DNA from: CBDBJQ01 sp965206405
GTDB taxonomy: Bacteria; Pseudomonadota; Alphaproteobacteria; UBA8366
Length of the DNA stretch: 64,000 nt
Reading direction: 5' to 3'
NCBI GenBank assembly: GCA_965206405.1
Contig: CBDBJQ010000006.1
Coordinates: 2,542,001-2,606,000 of the forward strand
A model generated the notes under the pieces. It was not told the origin of the DNA, did not search any database, and saw nothing but the letters and a program-made list of their open reading frames with translations. Shown here one piece after another: positions 45,329 to 53,958 of the stretch; positions within the stretch are counted from its first letter, which is position 1; every line of letters starts with the position of its first letter. The translations under genes and the position numbers were made by a program.

Positions 45329-45547
45329 CAGGATCTACGCAAACGAACCGATGGCCAGAAAATCCACGGCGGCCTTTACTATTCCTGTTGCGGCCGCGGA
45401 CCGAACCAGTTCGGCAAGGACAGCCGCGAACTCGCCATGATTACCGAGAAGCTGGGCCCGTTCCCGCTGGCTGGCTTTTCCGCCAACGGCGATATCAACT
45501 GTGACCGTCTTTACAGCTACGCTGGGGTCCTGACCCTCTGCACCTGA
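45135..45547 (+). pseudogene. FIST-domain sensor gene, 3' part
   Basis: After the repeated segment, the frame encodes the end of a FIST C-terminal domain: GGLYYSCCGRGPNQFGKDSR, FPLAGFSANGDINCDRLYSY, AGVLTL. It ends in TGA at 45545-45547, sharing an A with the ATG of thpR, so the original gene and thpR were one transcription unit. It has no start of its own. Joined to 40402-41235 it would restore a FIST_N plus FIST_C protein. Confidence 0.85.
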
Positions 45548-46083
45548 TGCGTCTCTTTGTCGGCCTGCCCTGCCCTCCCGACATCGCTATTCGCCTTGCC
45601 GCACTACAGGTGGGTGTGCAGGGCGCGCGCTGGCTTCCTGTCGAGGACCTTCATCTCACCCTGCGTTTTCTCGGCGGAACTGCGGAATCGACCGCTCGCG
45701 AGCTCGAGACCGCACTAACTGCGGTGCGCGGACACGCCTTCGATATGGTGGCAACCGGTGTTGGGCTTTACGGCAAGGCCCGCTCGGCGCGGACGCTGTG
45801 GGTAGGGGTCGAGCCCGCACCCGAACTCGTGAAACTGCAGAAAACCGTCGTTCGGGTAGCCCGGCAGGTTGGTATCGATTTGGCGGCGCGGCGTTTTCGG
45901 CCGCACATCACCACCGCCCGTCTGCGCCACGCTTCGGTCCCCCACATCCAGAATTGGCTGACGAGTCATGCGGGGTTCCAGGCGCACCCGATCCGGGTGG
46001 AGAGATTTATTCTCTACTCCAGCGTTCTTTCGTCTGAGGGGCCCCGCTACACGACCGAAGCCGTGTATCCGCTAGAGGCATGA
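45547..46083 (+). CDS. thpR: RNA 2',3'-cyclic phosphodiesterase
   Basis: A 178-residue 2H phosphoesterase of the LigT/ThpR type, which opens 2',3'-cyclic phosphates on RNA. The two catalytic H-x-T-x motifs are HLTL (residues 36-39) and HITT (120-123). It begins within the stop codon of the FIST remnant (TGATG) and its stop overlaps the next start (ATGA). Because its natural upstream gene is broken by mobile DNA, its present promoter is uncertain. Confidence 0.92.
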   Translation: MRLFVGLPCPPDIAIRLAALQVGVQGARWLPVEDLHLTLRFLGGTAESTARELETALTAVRGHAFDMVATGVGLYGKARSARTLWVGVEPAPELVKLQKTVVRVARQVGIDLAARRFRPHITTARLRHASVPHIQNWLTSHAGFQAHPIRVERFILYSSVLSSEGPRYTTEAVYPLEA

Positions 46084-46676
46084 CCCGCGCTGACCACCAA
46101 CAGCTGATGACGCGCATCCGGGCCTGCCAAGAATGCGCCGCGCATCTGCCGCACCCGCCCCGCCCGGTCCTGCGGGGACTGCCCCCGGCACGGATCTTGA
46201 TCATTGGCCAGGCGCCAGGCATCCGCGTCCACCGGAGCGGTATCCCCTGGGACGATCCGAGCGGCGAGCGCCTGCGGGACTGGATGGGCGTCGGGCCGGA
46301 AGTCTTCTACGACGAAACCCGGATCGCGATCGTGCCGATGGGATTCTGTTTTCCCGGGGTTGACGCCCGCGGCGCGGACCGGCCGCCACGTCCGGAATGC
46401 GCCCCGAAATGGCATCCGGCAATGCTGGCGCAGCTGCCCCGGATCGAGATGACCCTGTTGATCGGAGCCTACGCCCAGCGCCGCTATCTCGGCCGCCAAC
46501 GGAAGGACTCGCTGACCGCCACCGTCCGCAGCTGGCGCGACTATAGCCCGGACTTCCTGCCCCTGCCCCATCCAAGCTGGCGCAACAATGGCTGGATCAA
46601 GCGCAACAGCTGGTTCGAGTCCGAGGTAATTGCATCCCTGCACGAACGTATGCGGGCGTTGCTGGATTCCGGATAA
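46080..46676 (+). CDS. Uracil-DNA glycosylase family protein
   Basis: A 198-residue member of the uracil-DNA glycosylase superfamily. It has a Cys pair CQEC near the N-terminus (Cys16, Cys19), IIGQAPGIRVHRSGIPW as the catalytic water-activating segment, MGFCFPG, and LPHPSWRNNGW as the leucine-loop motif. It lacks the second Cys pair of a family 4 iron-sulfur cluster, so it is a divergent member. It is translationally coupled to thpR. Its 3' end overlaps the antisense end of the metallopeptidase gene. Confidence 0.85.
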   Translation: MTRADHQQLMTRIRACQECAAHLPHPPRPVLRGLPPARILIIGQAPGIRVHRSGIPWDDPSGERLRDWMGVGPEVFYDETRIAIVPMGFCFPGVDARGADRPPRPECAPKWHPAMLAQLPRIEMTLLIGAYAQRRYLGRQRKDSLTATVRSWRDYSPDFLPLPHPSWRNNGWIKRNSWFESEVIASLHERMRALLDSG

Positions 46677-47200
46677 CCCTGCGCCCGATTCGCGGTAGCG
46701 CTCATTGCAGCGCCTGTTGCAGCGCCTGTTGCAGTGCTCGCCACCCTTGTCCCAGTGCCGGTTTCCTCGGCTTCGATTGCCTCCATTTTCTCGTCTGAAT
46801 GCCCGAAATGATGTCCGATCTCGTGCACCAGAACATTGCGGACGATACCCGCGAGGGACTCCCCGGTCTCACACCAGTAATCGAGGATCGGACGCCGGTA
46901 GAGCATCACCATATCGGGATGGCCGACGGAATCGAGGACGCTCTTGCGAGTCAGGTCGACCCCGTCATAGAGGCCGAGGATATCGAAGGGTGAGTTCAGT
47001 TCCATCTCCCGGCAGATCTCCTCGTTCGGGAGATCCTCGACCACGATGGCGAGGCCGCTGGCATGCTCCCGGAACGCTTCGGGAACGGTCTCGAGCGCCG
47101 CTTCGGCGAGACGCCGGATGGAATCGGTGTCAGGCGCGGCATCGGAAGACGGGACGCCAGACAGCGATTTGTGGCGCGGCTGTGTGTCGGGAGATGACAT
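46541..47200 (-). CDS. Metallopeptidase family protein (zincin-like), C-terminally extended
   Basis: A 219-residue protein whose first 145 residues match a small zincin-like family (DUF1025 type) with zinc motif HEIGH at residues 126-130 and the HFGHSDEKMEAIEAEE end. Relatives stop about here. The extra 70 residues (ATGAATGAAM, then a basic tail) come from a TTGCAGCGCCTG repeat region and 136 bases antisense to the glycosylase gene, suggesting that the original stop was lost. The ATG at 47200 starts the family-like part. Confidence 0.75.
   Translation of the reverse strand: MSSPDTQPRHKSLSGVPSSDAAPDTDSIRRLAEAALETVPEAFREHASGLAIVVEDLPNEEICREMELNSPFDILGLYDGVDLTRKSVLDSVGHPDMVMLYRRPILDYWCETGESLAGIVRNVLVHEIGHHFGHSDEKMEAIEAEETGTGTRVASTATGAATGAAMSATANRAQGYPESSNARIRSCRDAITSDSNQLLRLIQPLLRQLGWGRGRKSGL
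46705..46734. repeat. 12-bp tandem repeat (TTGCAGCGCCTG)
   Basis: Two full units and half of a third lie in the spacer after the glycosylase gene and are read through by the metallopeptidase frame. Confidence 0.8.
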
Positions 47201-47302
47201 GGCCAAGGGACCATAGCGAGGCACCTGCCGGGGCGCTATAGTTGCGGGCGCAGTCAGAATGCATAACCCGTGTCCGGAAGTGCAAGTGAAAGGAACGTAG
47301 CG

Positions 47303-47593
47303 ATGGCGGTCAAACTCGGCGCGGAGGAGCGGCAGCAGGCGCTCGCCGATCTCGGCAACTGGACCGAGATCCCGGAGCGGGACGCCATCACACGAACGCT
47401 GACCTTCGGAGATTTCAACGAAGCCTGGGCCTTCATGGCCCGGGTGGCGTTGAAGGCGGAACAGATGAACCATCATCCGGAGTGGTTCAATGTCTGGTCG
47501 AAGGTCGAGATCACGCTCTCCACCCATGATTGCGGCGGCCTCAGCGCGCTCGATATCGAACTCGCCCGCTTTATCGATTCAATCGCCGACTGA
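47303..47593 (+). CDS. phhB: Pterin-4a-carbinolamine dehydratase
   Basis: A 96-residue PCD/DCoH protein that dehydrates the 4a-hydroxytetrahydrobiopterin made by aromatic amino-acid hydroxylases. The signature is EQMNHHPEWFNVWSKVEITL (active-site His-His and Pro-Glu-Trp), and the C-terminus ends in an LARFIDSIAD helix. An AAGGAA ribosome site precedes the ATG at 47303. No phenylalanine hydroxylase is in the window. It is divergent from the metallopeptidase gene. Confidence 0.92.
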   Translation: MAVKLGAEERQQALADLGNWTEIPERDAITRTLTFGDFNEAWAFMARVALKAEQMNHHPEWFNVWSKVEITLSTHDCGGLSALDIELARFIDSIAD

Positions 47594-47689
47594 CTGCGCG
47601 CCGCACAATCTCAACGCGGCGTGATTTCCGCCCGGAAACGGATCAGGCCCGAAGCGGATCGGGCCGGAAGCAGATTAACTCGGAACGAA

Positions 47690-48451
47690 TCAGCCCGGGG
47701 GCAGGCGCAATGCGCTGTCCAAGCGAACGACTTCGCCGTTGAGTATCGAATTATCGATCATGTGCATGGCCAGCGCGGCGTAATCCTCGGGAGTCCCGAG
47801 GCGCTTGGGAAACGGCAGCGACTCGGCCAGGCTGACACGCACCTCTTCCGGCAAACCGGCCAGCATCGGCGTATCGAAAATCCCGGGCGCGATCGCCAGC
47901 ACGCGGATTCCGTGGCGCGCCAGTTCCCGGGCTGCCGGCAGAGTCAGGGCGACAATACCGCCCTTGGAGGCGGCATAGGCAGCTTGTCCGATCTGCCCCT
48001 CATAGGCGGCGACCGAGGCGGTGTTGATGATAATCCCGCGCTCGCCGTCCGGGCCCGGATCCCGCTCCATCATCTCGGCAGCCACGAGCCGCAGGATATT
48101 GAAGCTGCCGATAAGATTGACGTTGATGACCTGGGTGAAGCGCTCGAGCGCCATCGGCCCGTCCCGACCAACGATTCGCCCGGCAACCCCGATGCCGGCG
48201 CAATTCACGCATATCGCGGCCGCACCGTGCGCCTCGCGCGCCTCCGCCAGAGCGGCCTCGGCGGCGCTCGCATCGGTCACATCGCAAACGATTGCCAGCC
48301 CACCGGTTTCTTCAGCCACTGCACGGGCTTGTGCCTCGTTGAGGTCGAGCACCCCAACCCGCACCCCCGCTGCCGCAAGAGCCTGCGCCGTTGCGGCCCC
48401 GAGGCCGGAGCCGCCGCCCGTTACGATCGCTGCCACACCCGATGTTTCCAT
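47690..48451 (-). CDS. SDR-family oxidoreductase (3-hydroxyacyl-CoA dehydrogenase type 2-like)
   Basis: A 253-residue classical SDR. It has TGGGSGLGAATAQALAAAG, the catalytic Ser in NTASVAAYEGQIGQ, and Tyr-x3-Lys in AAYAASKGG. The length and the QIGQAAYAASK and FDTPMLAGLPEEVR segments are typical of type 2 3-hydroxyacyl-CoA dehydrogenases (HSD17B10-like), which work in beta-oxidation. The ATG at 48451 gives the family start. Its ribosome site is weak. Confidence 0.87.
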   Translation of the reverse strand: METSGVAAIVTGGGSGLGAATAQALAAAGVRVGVLDLNEAQARAVAEETGGLAIVCDVTDASAAEAALAEAREAHGAAAICVNCAGIGVAGRIVGRDGPMALERFTQVINVNLIGSFNILRLVAAEMMERDPGPDGERGIIINTASVAAYEGQIGQAAYAASKGGIVALTLPAARELARHGIRVLAIAPGIFDTPMLAGLPEEVRVSLAESLPFPKRLGTPEDYAALAMHMIDNSILNGEVVRLDSALRLPPG

Positions 48452-48633
48452 TACCAACACTCCAAATATGCAAAATGCGGCAGCGAAGATGTGCTCCCAA
48501 AGAACGCACACGCCGACTCCATAACGCTACTTCTAGGTTTATGTAGGGACAAGACGTGGTGAGATAGAGGGTTAAGAACCCGCGACCGGATGCCGAATTG
48601 CACTGAGCACTGAGGTGCGTCGTTTTACCCCGA

Positions 48634-49467
48634 TCAGTTATCCGGCCTCTGCTCGGCATCCTTGTAGAGAAAACCCAGCCGACTCTCGGTAACACGGCTG
48701 TGCAAAGCCATGGCCTCGGGCGCAAAATCCGCTTCCGGTGCCGGCTCGAGTTCGAACGCGCAATCATCAGCGGAGCCGCGCACCAAGGAGGCGGTGTCGG
48801 GCACGCCCGTGACCTGCCGCACCCTCGGCGTCACGTAGCGGATGGCGATGCCGATGCGACGGTCGTCGGACGTGTTGGGCTTCGAAGCGTGCGCCATGTT
48901 GACGTGGTGGAGAGAGATCTCTCCGGGGGCAACCTCGATATTGACCACCGCCTCTTCATCGATTTCGCGGTCCATCACCTGCCCCCGGGTCAGGAGATTC
49001 CTGTCATCGAAAGTATCGGTGTGGTCCACCTGCGGCCATCTGTGGGAGCCTGGCATCATCTGCATGCATCCGCTGGCGACCGTCGAGGGCGTGAGCGCCA
49101 GCCAGGCGGTGACCACTTCGTCGCTGCTCAACCCCCAGTAATTCCCGTCCTGATGCCAGGACACATAGGCCGGATCGTGGGCGTTCTTGATGAACAAACT
49201 GGTTTGCCAGCACAGGAGATCGGGGCCAAGCACATCCTCGACCGCATCGAGAATCGCCGGATGTCGGATCAAATCAGCCATCCAGGTCAGCACCAGGTGC
49301 AACTTCTGGCGGCGGGTCGGGCTACGGTAGTCCTTCCGCTCAGTCTCGAAGCGCTCGAGACAGGCGCGCAACCCGGCGGCCTTCGTCGCCGACATCACCT
49401 GGACAGGAAAGAGAACACCGTCGCGGGCGTAGGCCTGCATCTGCGCTTTGGACAGGGATTTTCTCAT
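48634..49467 (-). CDS. Phytanoyl-CoA dioxygenase family protein
   Basis: A 277-residue PhyH-type Fe(II)/2-oxoglutarate oxygenase. The H-x-D is in SWHQDGNYW, the distal His in SLHHVNMAHAS, and the 2-oxoglutarate Arg in DDRRIGIAIRYV. Besides fatty-acyl hydroxylation, bacterial members hydroxylate many small metabolites, and the substrate here is open. Single gene, same strand as the SDR but 180 bases from it. Confidence 0.87.
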   Translation of the reverse strand: MRKSLSKAQMQAYARDGVLFPVQVMSATKAAGLRACLERFETERKDYRSPTRRQKLHLVLTWMADLIRHPAILDAVEDVLGPDLLCWQTSLFIKNAHDPAYVSWHQDGNYWGLSSDEVVTAWLALTPSTVASGCMQMMPGSHRWPQVDHTDTFDDRNLLTRGQVMDREIDEEAVVNIEVAPGEISLHHVNMAHASKPNTSDDRRIGIAIRYVTPRVRQVTGVPDTASLVRGSADDCAFELEPAPEADFAPEAMALHSRVTESRLGFLYKDAEQRPDN

Positions 49468-49644
49468 AGCGCTTAGATTATGCCCGAGAGAGTGCCTGCG
49501 TCCAGATTGCGAGGGCGAAATGAGGCAACGGCGCGATCTTGCATCCCTTACAGGGCACCATAGGATGCCTTACAGGATTCCTGGTCTGATCTCCAGCCTG
49601 CTGGGTTCGCCGGGATCGGACTCACTACTCTTGGATTCACTGTC

Positions 49645-50847
49645 ATGACACGTCTCGCCGACCGCCTTGGGCGCATCAAGCCTTCCCCGACCATGGCCAT
49701 CACCGCCAAGGCGCAGGAACTGCAACGCGCCGGCGAGGACGTGATTGGCCTCGCTGCGGGTGAGCCGGATTTCGAGACTCCGGATCACATCAAGGAAGCG
49801 GCGATCCAGGCGATGCAGGACGGCAAGACCCGCTATCCCCCGCCGAGCGGCATTCCCGAGCTCCGCGAAGCGGTCTGCCGCAAACTGAAGCGGGAGAACA
49901 ACCTCGATTACACGCCGGGAGAAATCACTATCGGCGTCGGTGGCAAGCAAGTGATCTACAACGCGATGATGGCGACGCTGAGCGCCGGCGACGAGGTCAT
50001 CATCCCGGCACCTTACTGGGTCAGCTATAGCGACATCGTCGCCATGTCCGATGGCACGCCGGTGATCATCGAATGCCGCCAGGAAGCCGGATTCAAGCTG
50101 ACGCCGGCGCAACTCGAGGCGGCGATAACCCCGAAGACCCGGTGGTTGATGCTGAACAGCCCCTCGAATCCGAGCGGCGCCGCCTATACTGGCGAGGATA
50201 TCGCGGCACTCGCCGAGGTCCTGGAACGCCATCCCGGGATCCTGGTGCTCACCGACGACATCTACGAGCATATCATCTACGACAATCTCGAATTCCGGAC
50301 CATCGCCGAGGTGGCACCCGCGCTCAAGGACCGCACACTGACGATGAACGGCCTATCCAAGGCTTACTGCATGACCGGCTGGCGGGTCGGCTACGGCGCC
50401 GGACCGCAGGAACTGATCACGGCGATGAACACTGTCCAGTCGCACAGTGCCAGCAGCACCTCCTCAATCAGCCAGTGGGCGGCGGTGGCGGCACTCGATG
50501 GCGACCAGAGCTTCATTCCCGAGAACACCCGCATCTTCCAGGAACGCCGAGATCTGGTGGTGTCGATGCTGAACCAGTCGCTCGGTCTCGATTGCCCGAC
50601 GCCCGAAGGCGCTTTCTATGTCTATCCCTCGATTGCGGGCTGCGTCGGCAAGACGACGCCGGACGGCAAGATCATCGCCACTGATGAAGATTTCGTGGGC
50701 TATCTTCTGGAGAGCGAGGGCATTGGCGTGGTGCACGGCGAAGCCTTCGGCTTGTCGCCCCATTTCCGGCTGTCCTACGCCTATTCGACAGAGCAGCTGG
50801 AAGAGGCCTGCACGCGCATCCAGCGCGCCTGCGCCGAGTTGCGCTGA
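49645..50847 (+). CDS. Aspartate/aromatic aminotransferase (class I, AspC-1b type)
   Basis: A 400-residue PLP aminotransferase of the alphaproteobacterial aspartate aminotransferase type. It begins LADRLGRIKPSPTMAITAKA, has the PLP lysine Lys239 in MNGLSKAYCMTGWRVGY, NSPSNPSGAAY as the cofactor loop and FRLSYAYS with the carboxylate Arg at the end. It transfers amino groups between aspartate (possibly also aromatic amino acids or prephenate) and 2-oxoglutarate. Confidence 0.9.
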   Translation: MTRLADRLGRIKPSPTMAITAKAQELQRAGEDVIGLAAGEPDFETPDHIKEAAIQAMQDGKTRYPPPSGIPELREAVCRKLKRENNLDYTPGEITIGVGGKQVIYNAMMATLSAGDEVIIPAPYWVSYSDIVAMSDGTPVIIECRQEAGFKLTPAQLEAAITPKTRWLMLNSPSNPSGAAYTGEDIAALAEVLERHPGILVLTDDIYEHIIYDNLEFRTIAEVAPALKDRTLTMNGLSKAYCMTGWRVGYGAGPQELITAMNTVQSHSASSTSSISQWAAVAALDGDQSFIPENTRIFQERRDLVVSMLNQSLGLDCPTPEGAFYVYPSIAGCVGKTTPDGKIIATDEDFVGYLLESEGIGVVHGEAFGLSPHFRLSYAYSTEQLEEACTRIQRACAELR

Positions 50848-51058
50848 ATCCCTCCGAATTCTTCGCTCTGGTTCTTCCGGGTGAATTTGCGCCGATGGGT
50901 CCGGCCCGGCTTTGGCCTTCGCGCTTGCATCACACCGCGAGTCTTGGAACCATAACATCAAACGGTCCGGGCGGCTCCGCCGGACAGTGCGGGACACGCT
51001 CGGGATCGCTCACAAGGCGCAAAGACGCCTGAAGCAGCGAATCTGACGGGGAGAATTC

Positions 51059-53083
51059 ATGGCCGAACAACCCACTGCCGGTCACCGCTGCATTGCCATC
51101 GCCGGCTCCTATCTCAGCGGCAAGACGACCCTGCTCGAAGCCCTTCTGCATACAGCTGGTGCCATACCCCGCCCTGGTAGCGTGAAGGACGGAACCTCGG
51201 TCGGCGACCGTTCGCCGGAAGCCCGCGAACGCAAGATGAGCATCGAGATGAACATCGCCGACGCCACATATCTCGACGAGCCGTGGACCTTTCTCGACTG
51301 CCCGGGATCGATCGAGTTCCGGCAGGACGCCCAAGCGGCGATGATGGCCGCCGACATGGCGGTCGTCGTCTGTGAGCCGGAAGTCTCCAAGGCGCTGATG
51401 CTAGCTTCGACCATGCGGTTTCTCGACGCTCACGACATTCCGAGGATGCTGTTCATCAACAAGATCGACACGGCTTCGGAGCCTGTACGCGACATCGTGG
51501 AAGCTCTTCAGGCAGTATCGAGCAAGCCGCTGGTTCTGCGCCAGGTGCCGGTGCGCGAGGACAATGCCGCCACGGGCTATGTCGATCTCGTCTCGTCGCG
51601 CGCCTACAAGTACGAGCCAGGCGAGAACTCGACGATGATCGAAATTCCCGATTCGGTACAGGAACGCAACGAGAGCGCCCGGCAGGAATTGCTGGAAGCC
51701 CTTGCCGATTTCGACGACGCCCTTCTCGAGCAGTTGCTCGAGGACACGGTGCCTCCGACCGAGGAGGTCTACGGGCATCTGGCCAGGGATCTGCGCGAAG
51801 GTCTGATCACGCCCGTGTTCTTCGGCTCCGCCGAGCAAAACAGTGGCATCAAGCGACTGATGAAAGCCCTGCGCCACGAGGCACCAGACGTCACTGCCAC
51901 CCTTGCTCGCAAGGTCGCACCCGACGGCGAGCCCCTGCTGCAGGTGATCAAAACCCTGCATCTACCCCATTCCGGGAAAGTTTCGATCGCCCGGGTCTGG
52001 CGCGGCACGGTTCGGGGCGGCATGTCGTTCGGCAGCGCCAAGATCAACGGTTTCAACCGGATGACCGGCCAGGATCCCGAGAAAATCACCGAGGCCGGAC
52101 CCGGCACGGTGGTCGCCATGGGCCGGATGGAAGATGTGCAAACCGGCCATACCCTGGGCGCGGACGGCATCTCTGATGCGATGGACTGGCCGGAGCCCCT
52201 TGCGCCGATGTTCTCCCTCGTCGCCGTTCCGGAAAAACGCGAAGATGAGGTCAAGCTGTCGACCGGCGTTGCGCGCCTGATAGAGGAGGACCCGTCGATC
52301 TCCCGGGAGTTCCGTGACGCGACCAAGGAAAGCGTCTTGCACGGCCAGGGGGAGGCCCACCTCTCGATTCTCGGACAGAAGCTGAAAAACCGCTTCAACA
52401 CCGGCATCTCCTTCCTTCGCCCAACCACGCCGTACCAGGAGACCATCCGCAAGGCGACCCAGCACCACGCCCGGCACAAAAAACAATCCGGTGGCCACGG
52501 CGAGTTCGGTGATGTGCATCTCGACATCAAGCCGCTGCCGCGTGGCGGCGGACTCGAGTTTTCCCAGTCGATCTCCGGTGGTTCGGTCCCGCGGCAATAC
52601 ATCCCTGCTGTCGAAGCGGGGGTGCGGGAGTACTGCACGGAAGGCCCGCTCGGCTTTCCGGTAATCGATGTCGCCGTCAATCTCTTCGACGGCCAACATC
52701 ATACTGTCGACAGTTCCGACATGGCTTTCCGCAGGGCCGGGATACTGGCCATGAAAGAGGCGTTGCCGAACTGCAACCCGGTGCTGCTTGAGCCGATCTG
52801 CGCCGTGACGGTCTCGATACCCAACCAGTACACCTCGAACGCCCAAGGAATCATCACCAAGCGGCGAGGCCAGATCCTTGGATTCAACCCAAAGGAAGGC
52901 TGGGAAGGCTGGGATGAGGTACAGGCGCACATGCCGCAATCCGAGCTTCACGACCTGATCATCGACCTGCGCTCCCAGACCATGGGGGTTGGAACCTTCG
53001 ACTGGACCTTCGACCACATGGCGGAATTGAGTGGTCGGCTAGCCGATACGGTCATCGCGCAAACCAAGGGGACGACCGAATGA
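51059..53083 (+). CDS. Elongation factor G-like translational GTPase paralogue
   Basis: A 674-residue EF-G-like protein with all five domains recognisable. It has the P-loop AGSYLSGKTT, G3 motif DCPGS (residues 80-84), G4 NKID, the domain III GQGEAHLSILGQKL and a domain IV/V end. The His that follows the DxPG motif in EF-G and EF-Tu and activates the water is Ser84 here, and the switch I block is short. Expected to bind GTP, with altered hydrolysis. Not the housekeeping fusA. The next gene starts within its stop codon. Confidence 0.87.
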   Translation: MAEQPTAGHRCIAIAGSYLSGKTTLLEALLHTAGAIPRPGSVKDGTSVGDRSPEARERKMSIEMNIADATYLDEPWTFLDCPGSIEFRQDAQAAMMAADMAVVVCEPEVSKALMLASTMRFLDAHDIPRMLFINKIDTASEPVRDIVEALQAVSSKPLVLRQVPVREDNAATGYVDLVSSRAYKYEPGENSTMIEIPDSVQERNESARQELLEALADFDDALLEQLLEDTVPPTEEVYGHLARDLREGLITPVFFGSAEQNSGIKRLMKALRHEAPDVTATLARKVAPDGEPLLQVIKTLHLPHSGKVSIARVWRGTVRGGMSFGSAKINGFNRMTGQDPEKITEAGPGTVVAMGRMEDVQTGHTLGADGISDAMDWPEPLAPMFSLVAVPEKREDEVKLSTGVARLIEEDPSISREFRDATKESVLHGQGEAHLSILGQKLKNRFNTGISFLRPTTPYQETIRKATQHHARHKKQSGGHGEFGDVHLDIKPLPRGGGLEFSQSISGGSVPRQYIPAVEAGVREYCTEGPLGFPVIDVAVNLFDGQHHTVDSSDMAFRRAGILAMKEALPNCNPVLLEPICAVTVSIPNQYTSNAQGIITKRRGQILGFNPKEGWEGWDEVQAHMPQSELHDLIIDLRSQTMGVGTFDWTFDHMAELSGRLADTVIAQTKGTTE

Positions 53084-53856
53084 CCGACATTGCCGCAGCC
53101 GCGGCGGCCCTGGCCGCCGCCCGGCGTGAAGGACGCATTCTCGATTCCCTGCCAGGCGGATTCCCCGCCGGACTCGATGAAGCCTATGCCGTGCAGGACG
53201 CGCTCATCGACGCGATGGGCGAAGCGGTACAAGGCTGGAAAGTGGCGCTCACAAATCCCGTCGCGCAGGAGCGCATGCAGGCAACGGAGCCGGCCGCAGG
53301 CCCGCTTTATGCAAGCTACATCCAGGAAAATCCGGCGAGCCTGTCGATGCCGGATCCCTCGTCGCGAATCAGTGAATGCGAGTTCGCCTTCCAGCTCTCC
53401 ACCGACCTTCCGGAGCGTGACCACTACACCGACGACGACATCACCGCCGTCCTCGGTTCGGTCCACCCCGCCATCGAGATTGCCGATCGGCGACTAGGCG
53501 GCGACGTACCGATGATCGCAACCGTCGTCATCGCCGATCACGGAGGCAACGGCGCCTTCGCCTACGGTCCGGGCACCGAGGATTGGCGTGCCATTGACTT
53601 CGCCACCCACGAGATAAGCCACCTGATCAATGGTGAGGAGAAGGCCCGGGGGTCAGGCGCGGCGGTGATGGGCGGCAACCCGGTGGGCTCAATCACCTGG
53701 CTTGCCAATCATCTTCGCGGGCGCGGGATGCGGCTGCGCGAAGGGCAGTGGGTCTCGACGGGGCTTGCAACCGAAATGCTGGTGGTGCCCGAAGACGGAA
53801 CCATCACCGGGGTGTTCGGGGTTCTGGGAAGTGTCGAGGTTCGCTTCTCCACCTGA
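53080..53856 (+). CDS. 2-keto-4-pentenoate hydratase-like (FAH superfamily) protein
   Basis: A 258-residue FAH-superfamily enzyme of the hydratase/decarboxylase branch (MhpD/XylI-like), which adds water to 2-oxo-4-enoates or decarboxylates 2-oxo-dioates in aromatic catabolism. The metal-binding ISECEFAFQL and HPAIEIADRRL are typical. It overlaps the EF-G-like gene by ATGA, an odd pairing. Substrate unknown. Confidence 0.83.
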   Translation: MTDIAAAAAALAAARREGRILDSLPGGFPAGLDEAYAVQDALIDAMGEAVQGWKVALTNPVAQERMQATEPAAGPLYASYIQENPASLSMPDPSSRISECEFAFQLSTDLPERDHYTDDDITAVLGSVHPAIEIADRRLGGDVPMIATVVIADHGGNGAFAYGPGTEDWRAIDFATHEISHLINGEEKARGSGAAVMGGNPVGSITWLANHLRGRGMRLREGQWVSTGLATEMLVVPEDGTITGVFGVLGSVEVRFST

Positions 53857-53879
53857 CTCCGGCAGCCTGACTCCGGCAG
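53852..53879. repeat. 14-bp perfect tandem duplication
   Basis: CCTGACTCCGGCAG twice without gap, starting at the stop codon of the hydratase gene. Confidence 0.85.
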
Positions 53880-53958
53880 CCATCGAGGTTATGCTCGGTT
53901 GCACGGGCGACAGAAGCATCACCGGGACAATCCCGGGGACGTCATCGGGAGAGCTATT

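Noticed and set aside
51962..53017. A 351-codon open frame on the minus strand
   Set aside because: Antisense to the EF-G-like gene; third-position GC effect.
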